Source: an uncultured Clostridia bacterium (GTDB taxonomy: Bacteria > Bacillota > Clostridia > Oscillospirales > Oscillospiraceae). From it: 60,750 bases of DNA. Position 1 is the stretch's first letter. Each line of letters begins with the position of its first letter. The notes under the pieces were generated by a model that was not told the DNA's origin, did no database searches, and saw only the letters and a list, made by a program, of their open reading frames with translations. Below are positions 41,825 to 50,148 of this stretch, in pieces. Location: positions 1 to 60,750 of the forward strand of contig CAMHPQ010000004.1 of assembly GCA_946187035.1 (NCBI GenBank). The letters run 5' to 3'. The position numbers and the translations under genes were made by a program.

Positions 41825-41877
41825 CAAGCCATCGTGAGAGTTGTTTCACGATGGCTTGAATCTGTTTTTATGGCTTT
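41825..41877. terminator. Second hairpin in the repeat region
   Basis: CAAGCCATCGTGA pairs with TCACGATGGCTTG around a 7-base loop, followed by AATCTGTTTTT. Confidence 0.55.
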
Positions 41878-41898
41878 TTAAATTTGAAGCGGCAGGCA

Positions 41899-41932
41899 AA
41901 TCGTTCACTTTGAGGGGAATCGTTCAATTTGA
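41899..41932. repeat. Two AATCGTTCA(C/A)TTTGA units, candidate IS-end remnant
   Basis: AATCGTTCACTTTGA (41899-41913) and AATCGTTCAATTTGA (41918-41932) are spaced 19 bp apart and match the units at 13477-13552. They resemble tandem transposase sites of IS21-type ends. No transposase gene is nearby. Confidence 0.5.
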
Positions 41933-42123
41933 ACCCCGTTAGTTTACATAACATTATTTAAGCGGTTTTTGAAGTGAATACCCAAGAGATTTCTGGTCAC
42001 GAAATCATCCCTGGAATATAACACTTTCATATCATCCAGCCGCAGACAGGAGAGCCTGACGTAAACGTCGCCTTCAGATCCATCCGGGAATCATGAAGAC
42101 AGCAAACGAGAACGGGCAGAATC

Positions 42124-43317
42124 TCATTGTTGAAGGCTGTTATACTTTTGGTTCTGCGTTCCGAGAATGGCGAGCACAACGCCGAGGGCGGTAATGCCGC
42201 AGGCGATCCAGAGAACGGCCGGCACCGGCAGCGCGTCATACAGTTTGCCGGCGGCAAGACTTGCGAGCACGGCGCCGAGCGTCGTCATGCTGAAGGCGAG
42301 AGACTGCGCCTTGGCGCTGTCCTCAAACGGAACCGTCTCCGCCACATAGTCCACGATGGCCGCCGTGTAGAGCGCAAAGCTCGGCGCCTGCAGCAGAAAC
42401 ACCGCAAACAGCAGCGGCACACTGGCCGCGAGCGGCATGACCGCCGCCTTGAGCGCGAAAAACACGAAGGAAAAGCGCATCAGATCCGCGCTGCGGCGCC
42501 CGCCGCGCAGCCTGCCGAAAAAGACCATGACCGGAATCTCCACCGCCGCCATGAAGCCGTTTAAGAGACCCATGGTGCCCGTATCACCGCCGGCATAGCG
42601 CGTGACATTGATGAGGAAGTTGGTGGAGGTATTGTGGCCGAAGAAGATGAGCGCCGCACCGAGCAACAGCACGGTAAATCTCGGCTCGCCGCGCAGAAAC
42701 GCAGCCATCGTGCGGCCGCGGGCGGAAAACGCCTCCGCCTTTTTCTCCCCGGGCACATAGCCCCTGCGAAGCCATGCGTGCGCCAGTGCCTGCGCAAGCA
42801 CCATCAAGAGTCCCGCCCACGGCAGCACGCGCACACCGGCGGACTTGACAATCGCGCCGAGCGCTGTGCTCATGAGCACGAAGCAGCCCGAGCCGACGCC
42901 GCGAGCCACACCGTAATTCACCGCCTGTCCGCTGTGGACGCAGTCCACAAAGAGCTTGAGATTGAGCGAATTGAGGCTGATGGAAAAGGCGATAAACAGC
43001 GCGAAGGCCGCGCTTGTGACCGCACCCATCACCGGATGAAGCGCCAGCGCAAGCAGCGCCGCCGCCTGCAGCGCCAGCCACGGCCAGACCAGACGCCATG
43101 CCGTGAGCGTCTCGCTGCGGTCAATGCGGGCGGAGAGCTCCGGCCCCAGCACCGCGCCGAGCAGATTTCCCACCGCCATCACGACGCCGAGCTGCGCATT
43201 CGTATAACCAAGCCCCTGCAGATACACCGCGGCGAAGCTGATGCACACACAATAGCCCATCCAGAAAGAGCCCTGCACGGCGGAGTACTGCCCCGTGAGG
43301 GCGTTTTTTTGTTCCAT
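42124..43317 (-). CDS. MFS transporter, nucleoside/phenylpropionate-permease-like
   Basis: The start at 43317 has GGGAG 9 bases upstream; the longer frame upstream lacks a ribosome site. The 397-residue protein has about 12 helices. It opens GSFWMGYCVCISFAAVYLQG and has YTNAQLGVVMAVGNLLGAVL, which is the layout of the PPP (phenylpropionate permease) / MFS_1_like group. The central loop carries the basic linker RRGYVPGEKKAEAFSARGR. The substrate is unknown. The gene lies between the two 127-bp direct repeats, which suggests it travelled with them. Confidence 0.88.
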   Translation of the reverse strand: MEQKNALTGQYSAVQGSFWMGYCVCISFAAVYLQGLGYTNAQLGVVMAVGNLLGAVLGPELSARIDRSETLTAWRLVWPWLALQAAALLALALHPVMGAVTSAAFALFIAFSISLNSLNLKLFVDCVHSGQAVNYGVARGVGSGCFVLMSTALGAIVKSAGVRVLPWAGLLMVLAQALAHAWLRRGYVPGEKKAEAFSARGRTMAAFLRGEPRFTVLLLGAALIFFGHNTSTNFLINVTRYAGGDTGTMGLLNGFMAAVEIPVMVFFGRLRGGRRSADLMRFSFVFFALKAAVMPLAASVPLLFAVFLLQAPSFALYTAAIVDYVAETVPFEDSAKAQSLAFSMTTLGAVLASLAAGKLYDALPVPAVLWIACGITALGVVLAILGTQNQKYNSLQQ

Positions 43318-43477
43318 CTTAAAGCGCTCCCTTAAATATTTGGCAGCGCAAATATTAGCACCCAAATTGTGGCGTGTCAAGCCGAATTCGCACTCGAAAC
43401 CCCGAATATGGTATATTGAGACCATGAGACAAGGAGTCAAAAACACGTGACGTAAAACTATAATTCTCTGCCTCTAC

Positions 43478-43609
43478 GGTTCTGTGCGACCTAACCCATC
43501 TGTAAATACTATTCCTGGGGATTCCGGAGTCTTTAGATATTTCAGCAACACTTTTACCATGCTCATATTGCAGGATCACCATTCTCTTCAATGTTTCTGG
43601 ATATGCCAT
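43478..43609 (-). pseudogene. IS3-type OrfA transposase, N-terminal remnant
   Basis: The frame starts AYPETLKRMVILQYEHGKSV and continues AEISKDSGIPRNSIYRWVRS, the helix-turn-helix of IS3/IS150-family OrfA. After about 44 codons the similarity ends and the frame drifts to a stop at 43355. No OrfB is present. It is a decayed end of an insertion sequence inside the segment between the 127-bp repeats, in the otherwise gene-free stretch 43318-43705. Confidence 0.7.
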
Positions 43610-43705
43610 ATAATCCTCAAATTCTTTCTGTTTGTGATAGATAAATTATATGACATTCCATTATGCACTGGCAAAAGCCGACAAGTGAGGAGTGATAACT
43701 CTTTT

Positions 43706-43832
43706 GGAAAAGCACTTGACATCCGGCGGTTAACATAATATCATGGCTTTAGAGGGAATCACTCAATTTGACCCCCCTGAGCCGAAATTTGCACCCCCCT
43801 TAGAAATTGTATCAAAGTCGAAGGGGGCTCCA
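43706..43832. repeat. 127-bp direct repeat, copy B, with promoter
   Basis: This has the same sequence as copy A with scattered differences. The promoter is TTGACA (43716-43721), 17 bases, TATCAT (43739-43744). It reads into the small membrane protein gene at 43860. Confidence 0.85.
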
Positions 43833-43859
43833 GTATTCTTCTTCCCGGGGTGTCTTTCC

Positions 43860-44183
43860 ATGCAAAGAAAGAGAAAACAGAATCTTATATTGATCATTCT
43901 GCTGGCCTATTTTCACCGGTATGGATGGATCGCAGCCATGCTTCTGATGATGTATTTGACAAAAAGCACGGATGTTGTGCTGGGCGTCAGTGCGATCACG
44001 TTCGCAGTCTGGACCCTCCTTGGGTATCTGTTGAAATGGAAGCATCTTTACTGCTCTTACCAGAATGCTTATCACATGCCAATGACGCCGGACAGAATTG
44101 ACTGGGATACTGTCAGAGTAACCGATGCCCTTGGAATCCCTGCTTTCTTTCTCATTCTTGGTGCTATCATGCTGGCCGTTTAA
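43860..44183 (+). CDS. Small membrane protein downstream of repeat B
   Basis: The start at 43860 is the first ATG after the repeat, with GGGG 9 bases upstream; the frame is open back into the repeat but has no better start. The 107-residue protein has three hydrophobic segments (LILIILLAYFHRYGWIAAML, VVLGVSAITFAVWTLLGYLL, GIPAFFLILGAIMLAV) with a basic N-terminus (QRKRKQ). I do not recognise the family. Its transcription probably starts in the repeat. A strong terminator follows. Confidence 0.65.
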   Translation: MQRKRKQNLILIILLAYFHRYGWIAAMLLMMYLTKSTDVVLGVSAITFAVWTLLGYLLKWKHLYCSYQNAYHMPMTPDRIDWDTVRVTDALGIPAFFLILGAIMLAV

Positions 44184-44222
44184 GGATGAACCGGTTTGTC
44201 GAGATAAGTCATATCCACGTTT

Positions 44223-44253
44223 CCCTCGAAGGTGTACGCCTTCGAGGGTTTTT
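44223..44253 (+). terminator. Rho-independent terminator after the small membrane protein gene
   Basis: CCCTCGAAGG(TG) pairs with (CG)CCTTCGAGGG, followed by T5. Confidence 0.9.
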
Positions 44254-44267
44254 GACTGCAAAAGGAA

Positions 44268-44296
44268 TTGCGGTGTTTTCCGTGATATGGTATGAT
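44268..44296 (+). promoter_or_regulatory. Promoter of the MATE-GHKL fusion gene
   Basis: TTGCGG (44268-44273), a 17-base spacer and TATGAT (44291-44296) lie 35 bases before the start codon. Confidence 0.7.
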
Positions 44297-44330
44297 TTTA
44301 CCAGATTGCTATGGCAAAGGAGACCAGACC

Positions 44331-46082
44331 ATGATTCGGAAACTGATCCGGCAGATGCTGATCGCGCAGATCCTTTCCGCGCTCACGGTGTCGCTGTGTC
44401 TTTTGATCGACAACATCATCATCGGCCGCTTCCTGGGCGTGGAGTCCATCGCGGCCTATCAGCTGGCAAATCCCATCCTGCTGATGATGGGCGCGCTGGG
44501 GAGCATGCTGGCCGCCGGTGTGCAGGTGGCGTGCAGCAAATCCCTGGGCCGCGGCTCCCAGACGGAGACCAATTCCGGTTACTCCTCCGCCATCGCGCTG
44601 ACCCTGGGGCTGTCTCTTTCCCTGATGCTGGCGGTGCTGATCTTCAGCGCGCCCATCGCGTCTGCAATGGGCGCGGGAAGGTCGGGCGCGCTTTTTGAGC
44701 AGACGCGGAGCTATATGATCGGCTTTATCATCGGCGTGCCGGCGTCCATGGGCGCACTGATCCTGCTGCCCTTCATGCAGATGGCGGGGAAGAACAACAT
44801 CCTGATCGCCGCCGTTCTGGGGATGACCGTTTCGGACATCGGGCTGGATCTGCTGAATGTGCTGGTGTTCCACGGCGGCATGTTCGGCATGGGCCTGGCC
44901 TCCTCCATCAGCTATTACGTCGCCATGGCCATCGGCTGCGGCTACTTCCTGAGCAAAAAATGCATGTTTCGCTTCTCCCGGCGGCTGGTCACGAGAAAGA
45001 AGATCTCGGAGCTGTTCCGGGGCGGCGTTCCGGCGGTGTTCCACATGGCCTCCGGCGTCATCCTGACGTTCCTGCTCAACAAGCTCCTGCTGGGCACGGG
45101 CGGCAGCGACGCGGTGGCGGCCTATTCCGTGCTGAACTCCATCGGCAACTCCGCCAGCTGCATTTCCACCGGCATCGGCAGCGTGTCGCTGACCATGACC
45201 GGCATCCTCTTCAACGAGGAGGATCGCCGCGGGCTGGAGGATATGATGCAGCAGCTCTTCCGCGATTCCGTGCTGCTGGGCCTGGGCATGGGGGTCCTGC
45301 TGATCGTGTTTGCGCCCGCATTCGTGAGCCTGTTTCTTCCGGAGGCCGGTGCGGTGCGGACCATGGCGGTTCTGGGCGTGCGACTCTTTGCCGGCGGTAT
45401 GATTCCTTACTGCATCAACACTGCCCTGAAAAATTCCTATCAGGTCACCGGACGGGAGCGGCTCACAGAGACGATCTCTCTCGTGGGCGGAGCCGTGTTC
45501 CCGGCTCTGGCGGCGTTTCTTCTCAGCCGCTTTCTGGGAACCACCGGCGTCTGGTTCTATTTTATGGCGGGCCAGCTGCTCACATTGGCGGCGATCTGCC
45601 TCTATATTCGTCTTACCACCGGAACGCAGCCCTGGAAGGACGGCGCGTATCTGCTGCTGAAGAACGATCTCATCGTGCCGAAGGAGGATGTGCTGGAGTC
45701 GGACATCCACACGCTGGAGGAGATGGAGCGCGCCGTGCGGGAGGCGGAGGCCTTCTGCCTCCAGCGCGGGGAGAGCAAGAGAAACAGCATGCGCATCGCC
45801 CTCTGCGTCGAGGAGATGGCCGGCAACGCCATCCTCCACGGCTTCCCGAAGGACAACCTTCCGCACCACCTCTCCGTGCGCGTCATCGACAAAAAGGACG
45901 CCTGGGTGCTGCGCTTCCGCGATGACTGCGGCGTCTTCGATCCGGTGCACTATATCCCGAAGGAGGGCAAAGACGCGCTGGGGATCCGTCTGGCCATGGC
46001 CCTCGCGGAGGAGACCAGCTACATCTACTCGCTGAATCTCAACAACCTGACGCTGAAGCTCCCGGCGGAAAAGACCGCCTGA
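44331..46082 (+). CDS. MATE transporter fused to a GHKL (anti-sigma/histidine kinase-type) ATPase domain
   Basis: The 583-residue protein has a MATE/NorM-like N-terminal part of about 12 helices (about 1-440: MLIAQILSALTVSLCLLIDN, VPASMGALILLPFMQMAGKN, AAYSVLNSIGNSASCISTGI). After a linker (about 441-480) it has a GHKL ATPase domain with the N-box IALCVEEMAGNAILHGFP (about 505-522), a G1-like FRDDCGVFDP and a C-terminal segment reading KDALGIRLAMALAEETSYIY. This is like the SpoIIAB/RsbW-type ATPase. The fusion suggests nucleotide- or partner-controlled transport, or signalling by a membrane sensor of MATE shape. AAGGAG is 8 bases upstream. The substrate is unknown. Confidence 0.88.
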   Translation: MIRKLIRQMLIAQILSALTVSLCLLIDNIIIGRFLGVESIAAYQLANPILLMMGALGSMLAAGVQVACSKSLGRGSQTETNSGYSSAIALTLGLSLSLMLAVLIFSAPIASAMGAGRSGALFEQTRSYMIGFIIGVPASMGALILLPFMQMAGKNNILIAAVLGMTVSDIGLDLLNVLVFHGGMFGMGLASSISYYVAMAIGCGYFLSKKCMFRFSRRLVTRKKISELFRGGVPAVFHMASGVILTFLLNKLLLGTGGSDAVAAYSVLNSIGNSASCISTGIGSVSLTMTGILFNEEDRRGLEDMMQQLFRDSVLLGLGMGVLLIVFAPAFVSLFLPEAGAVRTMAVLGVRLFAGGMIPYCINTALKNSYQVTGRERLTETISLVGGAVFPALAAFLLSRFLGTTGVWFYFMAGQLLTLAAICLYIRLTTGTQPWKDGAYLLLKNDLIVPKEDVLESDIHTLEEMERAVREAEAFCLQRGESKRNSMRIALCVEEMAGNAILHGFPKDNLPHHLSVRVIDKKDAWVLRFRDDCGVFDPVHYIPKEGKDALGIRLAMALAEETSYIYSLNLNNLTLKLPAEKTA

Positions 46083-46137
46083 CGGGCACGGTTGTCAGTT
46101 GATCCGGAAAAACCGCAATTTGCAGAGGTCAGGACAA

Positions 46138-46719
46138 ATGATAAGGCTGAAATACGGCAATACCAATACGTTCTTCATTCATGGCGATAACGCCGGACTG
46201 CTGTTCGATACGGACTATGCGGGGACACTGTCGGCCTTCTATAAGGCTATCAAGCAGAACGGCATTGCGGTAAAAGACATGGGGTATGTTCTGGCGTCAC
46301 ACTATCACCCGGATCACATGGGCCTGATCAGCGATCTGATGAAGCAGGGCGTCAAGCTCCTTGTGGTCGATGTGCAAAAAGGCTTTCTCCATGATTCAGA
46401 CCGTATTTTTGCAAGGGACGGGATTTTTTATTCTCCAATCGATGAATGGTCGGCGACTGTTATTTCCTGCGCGGAAAGCAGAGATTTTTTGTCTCGCATG
46501 GGCATTCATGGCAGAATTGTTCACACCCCAAGCCACTCTGAAGACAGTATTTCTCTTGTTCTGGATGACGGGAACTGCTTTGTCGGGGATCTTGAACCCC
46601 TCGAATACCTGGAAGCGTATCAGGAGAATCCATCGTTGAAGCGCGACTGGGATCAGATTCTGTCTCTCTCACCCAAGCGCATATTCTACGCGCATATGCC
46701 TGAGAAACAGTTGGACTGA
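46138..46719 (+). CDS. Metallo-beta-lactamase-fold hydrolase
   Basis: The start at 46138 follows GAGG by 9 bases. The 193-residue protein has the MBL motif SHYHPDHMG (about 57-65). Further metal ligands are in HTPSHSEDS (about 131) and CFVGDLEP (about 148). The C-terminal His is in IFYAHMPEK. The short length puts it among single-domain MBL hydrolases of unknown substrate. It follows the MATE fusion by 55 bases and precedes a HEAT protein by 49 bases, so they may be one transcript. Confidence 0.87.
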   Translation: MIRLKYGNTNTFFIHGDNAGLLFDTDYAGTLSAFYKAIKQNGIAVKDMGYVLASHYHPDHMGLISDLMKQGVKLLVVDVQKGFLHDSDRIFARDGIFYSPIDEWSATVISCAESRDFLSRMGIHGRIVHTPSHSEDSISLVLDDGNCFVGDLEPLEYLEAYQENPSLKRDWDQILSLSPKRIFYAHMPEKQLD

Positions 46720-46768
46720 CAAATGCCAGCTTATCGAGGAAGATTCTCTCACAGAGGAAGGTGACAGC

Positions 46769-47374
46769 ATGCGCGACGATGACCTTTACAAAGAGCTGGG
46801 GCTCCTGACAAATGACAAGGGCAGCTGGAAGGAGCGCATTCCGTTTGTTTCGTCCCTGCTCACCCACGAATCTGTCCGGATACAGGCAAAGGCGCTCTGG
46901 CTGCTGGCCGAAATGGGGCTTGCCCATCCTCCGGAGGTGCAGGACGCGGTTCCTGCGATTGCGTCATTCCTCGACAGTCCGACGCCGCTTTTGCGCTCTT
47001 GTGCGGTGCATGCCCTCGGGCGGATTGGGCGGGGGAGCTTTCATGCGATCGAGCCTTATTGGTCGAGCCTGTTTCGTTTGGCCGCGGATGCGGACCCGCC
47101 CGTTCGGCTGAGCTTCGTTTGGGCGTCGGAGAATATCGCCGCGAACACGCCGGATCTTTATGGGCCTTATATGTCGATCTTTGCGGATCTTCTGCAGGAC
47201 ACGGACGACAAGGTGCGTATGGAGGCCCCGGAGATGTTTCGCGTGCTCGGCAAACGCAGGCCGGAGCTCGTCAGACCCTATCTGGAGCGGCTGCAAAGCA
47301 TTGCGGAAACAGACTCGAACCGAGTCGTTCGGATCCACTGCCTCGGTGCGATCAAGGCAGCAGAGCAGGGATAG
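46769..47374 (+). CDS. HEAT-repeat protein
   Basis: The 201-residue protein consists of about five paired helices with the HEAT pattern. Examples are RIQAKALWLLAEMGLAHPPE, LLRSCAVHALGRIGRG, RLSFVWASENIAANTPD and KVRMEAPEMFRVLGKRRPEL. These repeats form a scaffold for protein or nucleic-acid binding (DNA glycosylase AlkD-like proteins also have this form, but no catalytic Asp pattern is visible). AGAGGAAGGTGA lies upstream. The partner is unknown. Confidence 0.82.
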   Translation: MRDDDLYKELGLLTNDKGSWKERIPFVSSLLTHESVRIQAKALWLLAEMGLAHPPEVQDAVPAIASFLDSPTPLLRSCAVHALGRIGRGSFHAIEPYWSSLFRLAADADPPVRLSFVWASENIAANTPDLYGPYMSIFADLLQDTDDKVRMEAPEMFRVLGKRRPELVRPYLERLQSIAETDSNRVVRIHCLGAIKAAEQG

Positions 47375-47402
47375 ACAAATCGGGATTGATATGGGGGAGC
47401 CA

Positions 47403-47852
47403 ATGAGCAGAATTGAGAATGCTGAACTGACAGTATTGTGCCTGATTGAAGACGGCGACAGAATACTGCTTCAAAACAGAGCAAAGAAAGACTGGCAGGG
47501 ATACACATTGCCAGGCGGTCACGTAGAACCTGGGGAATCCTTTGTGGATGCGGTGATCCGTGAAATGAAAGAGGAAACTGGCTTAACAATCATCGGCCCG
47601 AGATTGGTCGGCGTGAAACAGTTTCCGATAGAGAATGGCAGGTATGTCGTCCTGCTGTTTAAGGCGACGCAGTGGTCGGGTGATCTCGTCTCATCTGAGG
47701 AAGGCCAAATGGAATGGATCAAGTACAGTGACCTTCCGACAGTAAAGACCGTCGATGATTTTGATGATCTCCTGAGAGTGATGAATACACCGGAACTGAC
47801 AGAGTTTCAGTATTTGGTTTCCGGAGATGAATGGACTGTGGCGATGAAATAA
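47403..47852 (+). CDS. NUDIX hydrolase, 8-oxo-dGTP diphosphatase type
   Basis: The 149-residue protein contains a full Nudix box, GGHVEPGESFVDAVIREMKE followed by ETGL (about 38-61). Preceding it is TVLCLIEDGDRILLQNRAKK, as in MutT/YtkD-like hydrolases of gut Firmicutes. It hydrolyses nucleoside diphosphate-linked compounds with Mg2+; the substrate is not fixed by the motif. The Shine-Dalgarno GGGGGAG is close to the ATG. It follows the HEAT gene by 28 bases. Confidence 0.92.
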   Translation: MSRIENAELTVLCLIEDGDRILLQNRAKKDWQGYTLPGGHVEPGESFVDAVIREMKEETGLTIIGPRLVGVKQFPIENGRYVVLLFKATQWSGDLVSSEEGQMEWIKYSDLPTVKTVDDFDDLLRVMNTPELTEFQYLVSGDEWTVAMK

Positions 47853-47884
47853 ACAACAGTTTTTCTATATCAATCGGCGTTCAT

Positions 47885-47920
47885 TTCCCCTCGGAGGCTT
47901 TTGCCTTCGGGGGCTTTTCA
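47885..47920 (+). terminator. Hairpin after the NUDIX gene
   Basis: CCCCTCGGAGGC pairs with GCCTTCGGGGG around TTTT, followed by CTTTTCATTT. Confidence 0.65.
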
Positions 47921-48017
47921 TTTACTCCTGGATGCGCCTCGGGAGAATCCCTTCTTTTCATTTTCGGCTCCAAGTGTTACAATAAAGATAATTCGCAAGA
48001 ACAAAGGAGAAAAAACC

Positions 48018-49046
48018 ATGGAATTTGATGCAAAAGGCTGTCTCAGCCTCTTTGAGCGGCTCCTGGCTGCCGACAGCACCACCGGCCAGTATGAGGCCGT
48101 GCAGAAGGTGGTCACGGATCTGCTGGACGAGTGGGGCGTGGCCTATGATCTCGTCCATAAGGGCGGCGTCATTGCCCGCCTCGGAGAAGGCGGCGACCCC
48201 GTTGCCATTACGGCCCATCTGGATGACATCGGCCTCATGGTTCGCCATGTGAACGCCGACGGCACCCTGAACGTCTGCCCCGTGGGCGGGCTCTATCCCT
48301 TTTACTGCGTGGGTGAGAATGTCCGCGTGCACACCCGCGGCGGCAAGGTCTTCACCGGCTCCGTCTGCCGGACGCCCAACTCCATCCACGTGACGGAGGA
48401 GGAACTGCGGGACACGGCGGGGGATTTTCGCAAGAATGTCTGCGTGGTGCTGGATGAGGCGGTTTCCTCGGCGGAGGAGACCCGCGCCCTGGGCATCGAC
48501 ACCGGGGACATCATCGCCCTCGAGCCGCGCTTCCATTTTTCTAACGGCTATATCAAGAGCCGCTTCGTGGACGACAAGGCCAGCGCCGCCGTGCTCCTGC
48601 AGGCAATCCAGGCCCTGCAAAAGCAAAGCTGCCTGAATCGAAAGGTCTACTTCTACTTCGCCGTCTACGAGGAGATCGGCCACGGCACCACCGTTCTGCC
48701 GGCGGACGTGAAGGACATGATCGCCGTGGACATCGCACCCACTGGCCCGGAGCAGAACTCCGACGAGCGCAAGGTCTCCATCTTCGCCAAGGATTCGCGC
48801 TTCCCCTATCACTGGGGCCTCACCAACGAGCTGCGCCAGGCGGCCATGGAAGCCGGCGTGGATTATGTGATGGACATCTTCACCCCGCACTACGGCACAG
48901 ACTGCGACGGCAGCATCCTGGCCGGTCACGATATCCGCCACGCGGCCATCGGCCCCGGCACCCTGAACAGCCACGGCTATGAGCGCACCCACATCGAGGG
49001 ATTGAAGAACACCTACGATCTGCTGATGGCCTATCTCAACCGATAA
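48018..49046 (+). CDS. M42-family metallopeptidase (glutamyl aminopeptidase-like)
   Basis: The start at 48018 has AAAGGAG 8 bases upstream. The 342-residue protein has M42 metal-binding motifs: ITAHLDDIGLMV (His about 64), SRFVDDKASAAVLL (Asp about 180), YEEIGHGTTV (catalytic Glu-Glu about 212), VDIAPTG (Asp about 235) and the His in FTPHYGTDCDG. Such enzymes form large tetrahedral aminopeptidases in the cytoplasm that degrade peptides. It is followed 23 bases later by the Vat-like gene. Confidence 0.93.
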   Translation: MEFDAKGCLSLFERLLAADSTTGQYEAVQKVVTDLLDEWGVAYDLVHKGGVIARLGEGGDPVAITAHLDDIGLMVRHVNADGTLNVCPVGGLYPFYCVGENVRVHTRGGKVFTGSVCRTPNSIHVTEEELRDTAGDFRKNVCVVLDEAVSSAEETRALGIDTGDIIALEPRFHFSNGYIKSRFVDDKASAAVLLQAIQALQKQSCLNRKVYFYFAVYEEIGHGTTVLPADVKDMIAVDIAPTGPEQNSDERKVSIFAKDSRFPYHWGLTNELRQAAMEAGVDYVMDIFTPHYGTDCDGSILAGHDIRHAAIGPGTLNSHGYERTHIEGLKNTYDLLMAYLNR

Positions 49047-49069
49047 AAACACGCCCTGAGGTACATGCG

Positions 49070-50023
49070 ATGAAAAACGGAAAAGCTCCGGATCCAAACA
49101 GCATCCACCCGATTGCAGGATATGACAAAGAGATCTATGTGAAGCCGACCATCACGAACCCCAATATCATCGTCGGCGACTTTACCTATATCGCCGATTC
49201 TGAGTTTGAAAGCCATGTTACGCACTTCTATCCGTGGAGCAGGGACAAACTCATCATCGGGAAGTTCTGCCAGATTGCGGCAGGGGTGGAGTTTGTGATG
49301 AACGACGCCAACCACCAGATGAACGCCGTCACGACCTTCCCGTTCTACACGCTGGAGGGCTGGGAGATGGAGCGGCCCCCTTCGTCAGACATGCCGTATA
49401 AGGGCGATACGGTGATCGGCAATGATGTGTGGATCGGTCAAAACGCGGTGATCCTGCCCGGCGTGCACATCGGGGACGGGGCGATCATCGGCGCCAACAG
49501 CGTGGTGGGCTACGACGTTGCGCCCTATACCATCGTGATCGGCAACCCGGCGAAGGTGCTGCGGAAGCGTTTTGACGACGCGCTGATCGACCTGCTTCTC
49601 CAGTTCAAATGGTGGGACAGGAGCGTGGAAGAGATCAACGGTCTGATTCCCATTCTGACCTGCAGCGATTTGGAAAAGGTTCGGGAAGAACTGGAAACCA
49701 GACTGTCAATCAAGCGAGCAAGTCTGGACAGAGCGTGCAGGGATTTGGAACGGATCCTTGAGAAGCTTTCCAGCGGTGAGGAAACCGTGGAAATCGCGGA
49801 TTCCTACTACACGATGGAAAACGTGCTTACATTTCTCAGAGGTTTTTTACAGGAATTGCAGATTCTGAACGCGCAGATCGCGGAGCATGGGAACACAGAA
49901 GAACTGCTGAAAATCCTTCAGGAGAAGTATTCGGAGCTGTGGGTTTTCCAGCTGAGCTTCCCGATCACGAGCCTGCAGGGTGTCCTTGACGAACTGAAGC
50001 GTTACCCGGAGGCCAACGAGTAG
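49070..50023 (+). CDS. Vat-like xenobiotic acetyltransferase with C-terminal helical extension
   Basis: Residues 1-210 match the Vat/XAT group of left-handed beta-helix acetyltransferases: VGDFTYIADSEFESHVTHFY, IIGKFCQIAAGVEFVMNDAN with HQMN (catalytic His about 84), GDTVIGNDVWIGQNAVILPG and IGNPAKVLRKRF, KWWD. Typical family length is about 210. Here a further 105 residues (SDLEKVREELETRLSIKRAS... LERILEKLSSGEE...) form a coiled-coil-rich tail that I do not recognise. It may acetylate streptogramin-like or other xenobiotics; resistance is not proven by sequence. Confidence 0.87.
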   Translation: MKNGKAPDPNSIHPIAGYDKEIYVKPTITNPNIIVGDFTYIADSEFESHVTHFYPWSRDKLIIGKFCQIAAGVEFVMNDANHQMNAVTTFPFYTLEGWEMERPPSSDMPYKGDTVIGNDVWIGQNAVILPGVHIGDGAIIGANSVVGYDVAPYTIVIGNPAKVLRKRFDDALIDLLLQFKWWDRSVEEINGLIPILTCSDLEKVREELETRLSIKRASLDRACRDLERILEKLSSGEETVEIADSYYTMENVLTFLRGFLQELQILNAQIAEHGNTEELLKILQEKYSELWVFQLSFPITSLQGVLDELKRYPEANE

Positions 50024-50148
50024 AAAATCGAAGGCTTCCCTGGAGGGAATTTGCCTTGGAAGATCCAATGCCATTTTCCTATGGCATTCCCCATGGCTTT
50101 ATGATACAATCAGAACAGAACAACCTGATTCAGAAAGAAGGAGATCCT

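Noticed and set aside
43355-43609. An 84-codon minus-strand protein upstream of the MFS gene
   Set aside because: Only about the first 44 codons resemble an IS3 OrfA helix-turn-helix; the rest is random sequence, so it was listed as a remnant instead of a gene.
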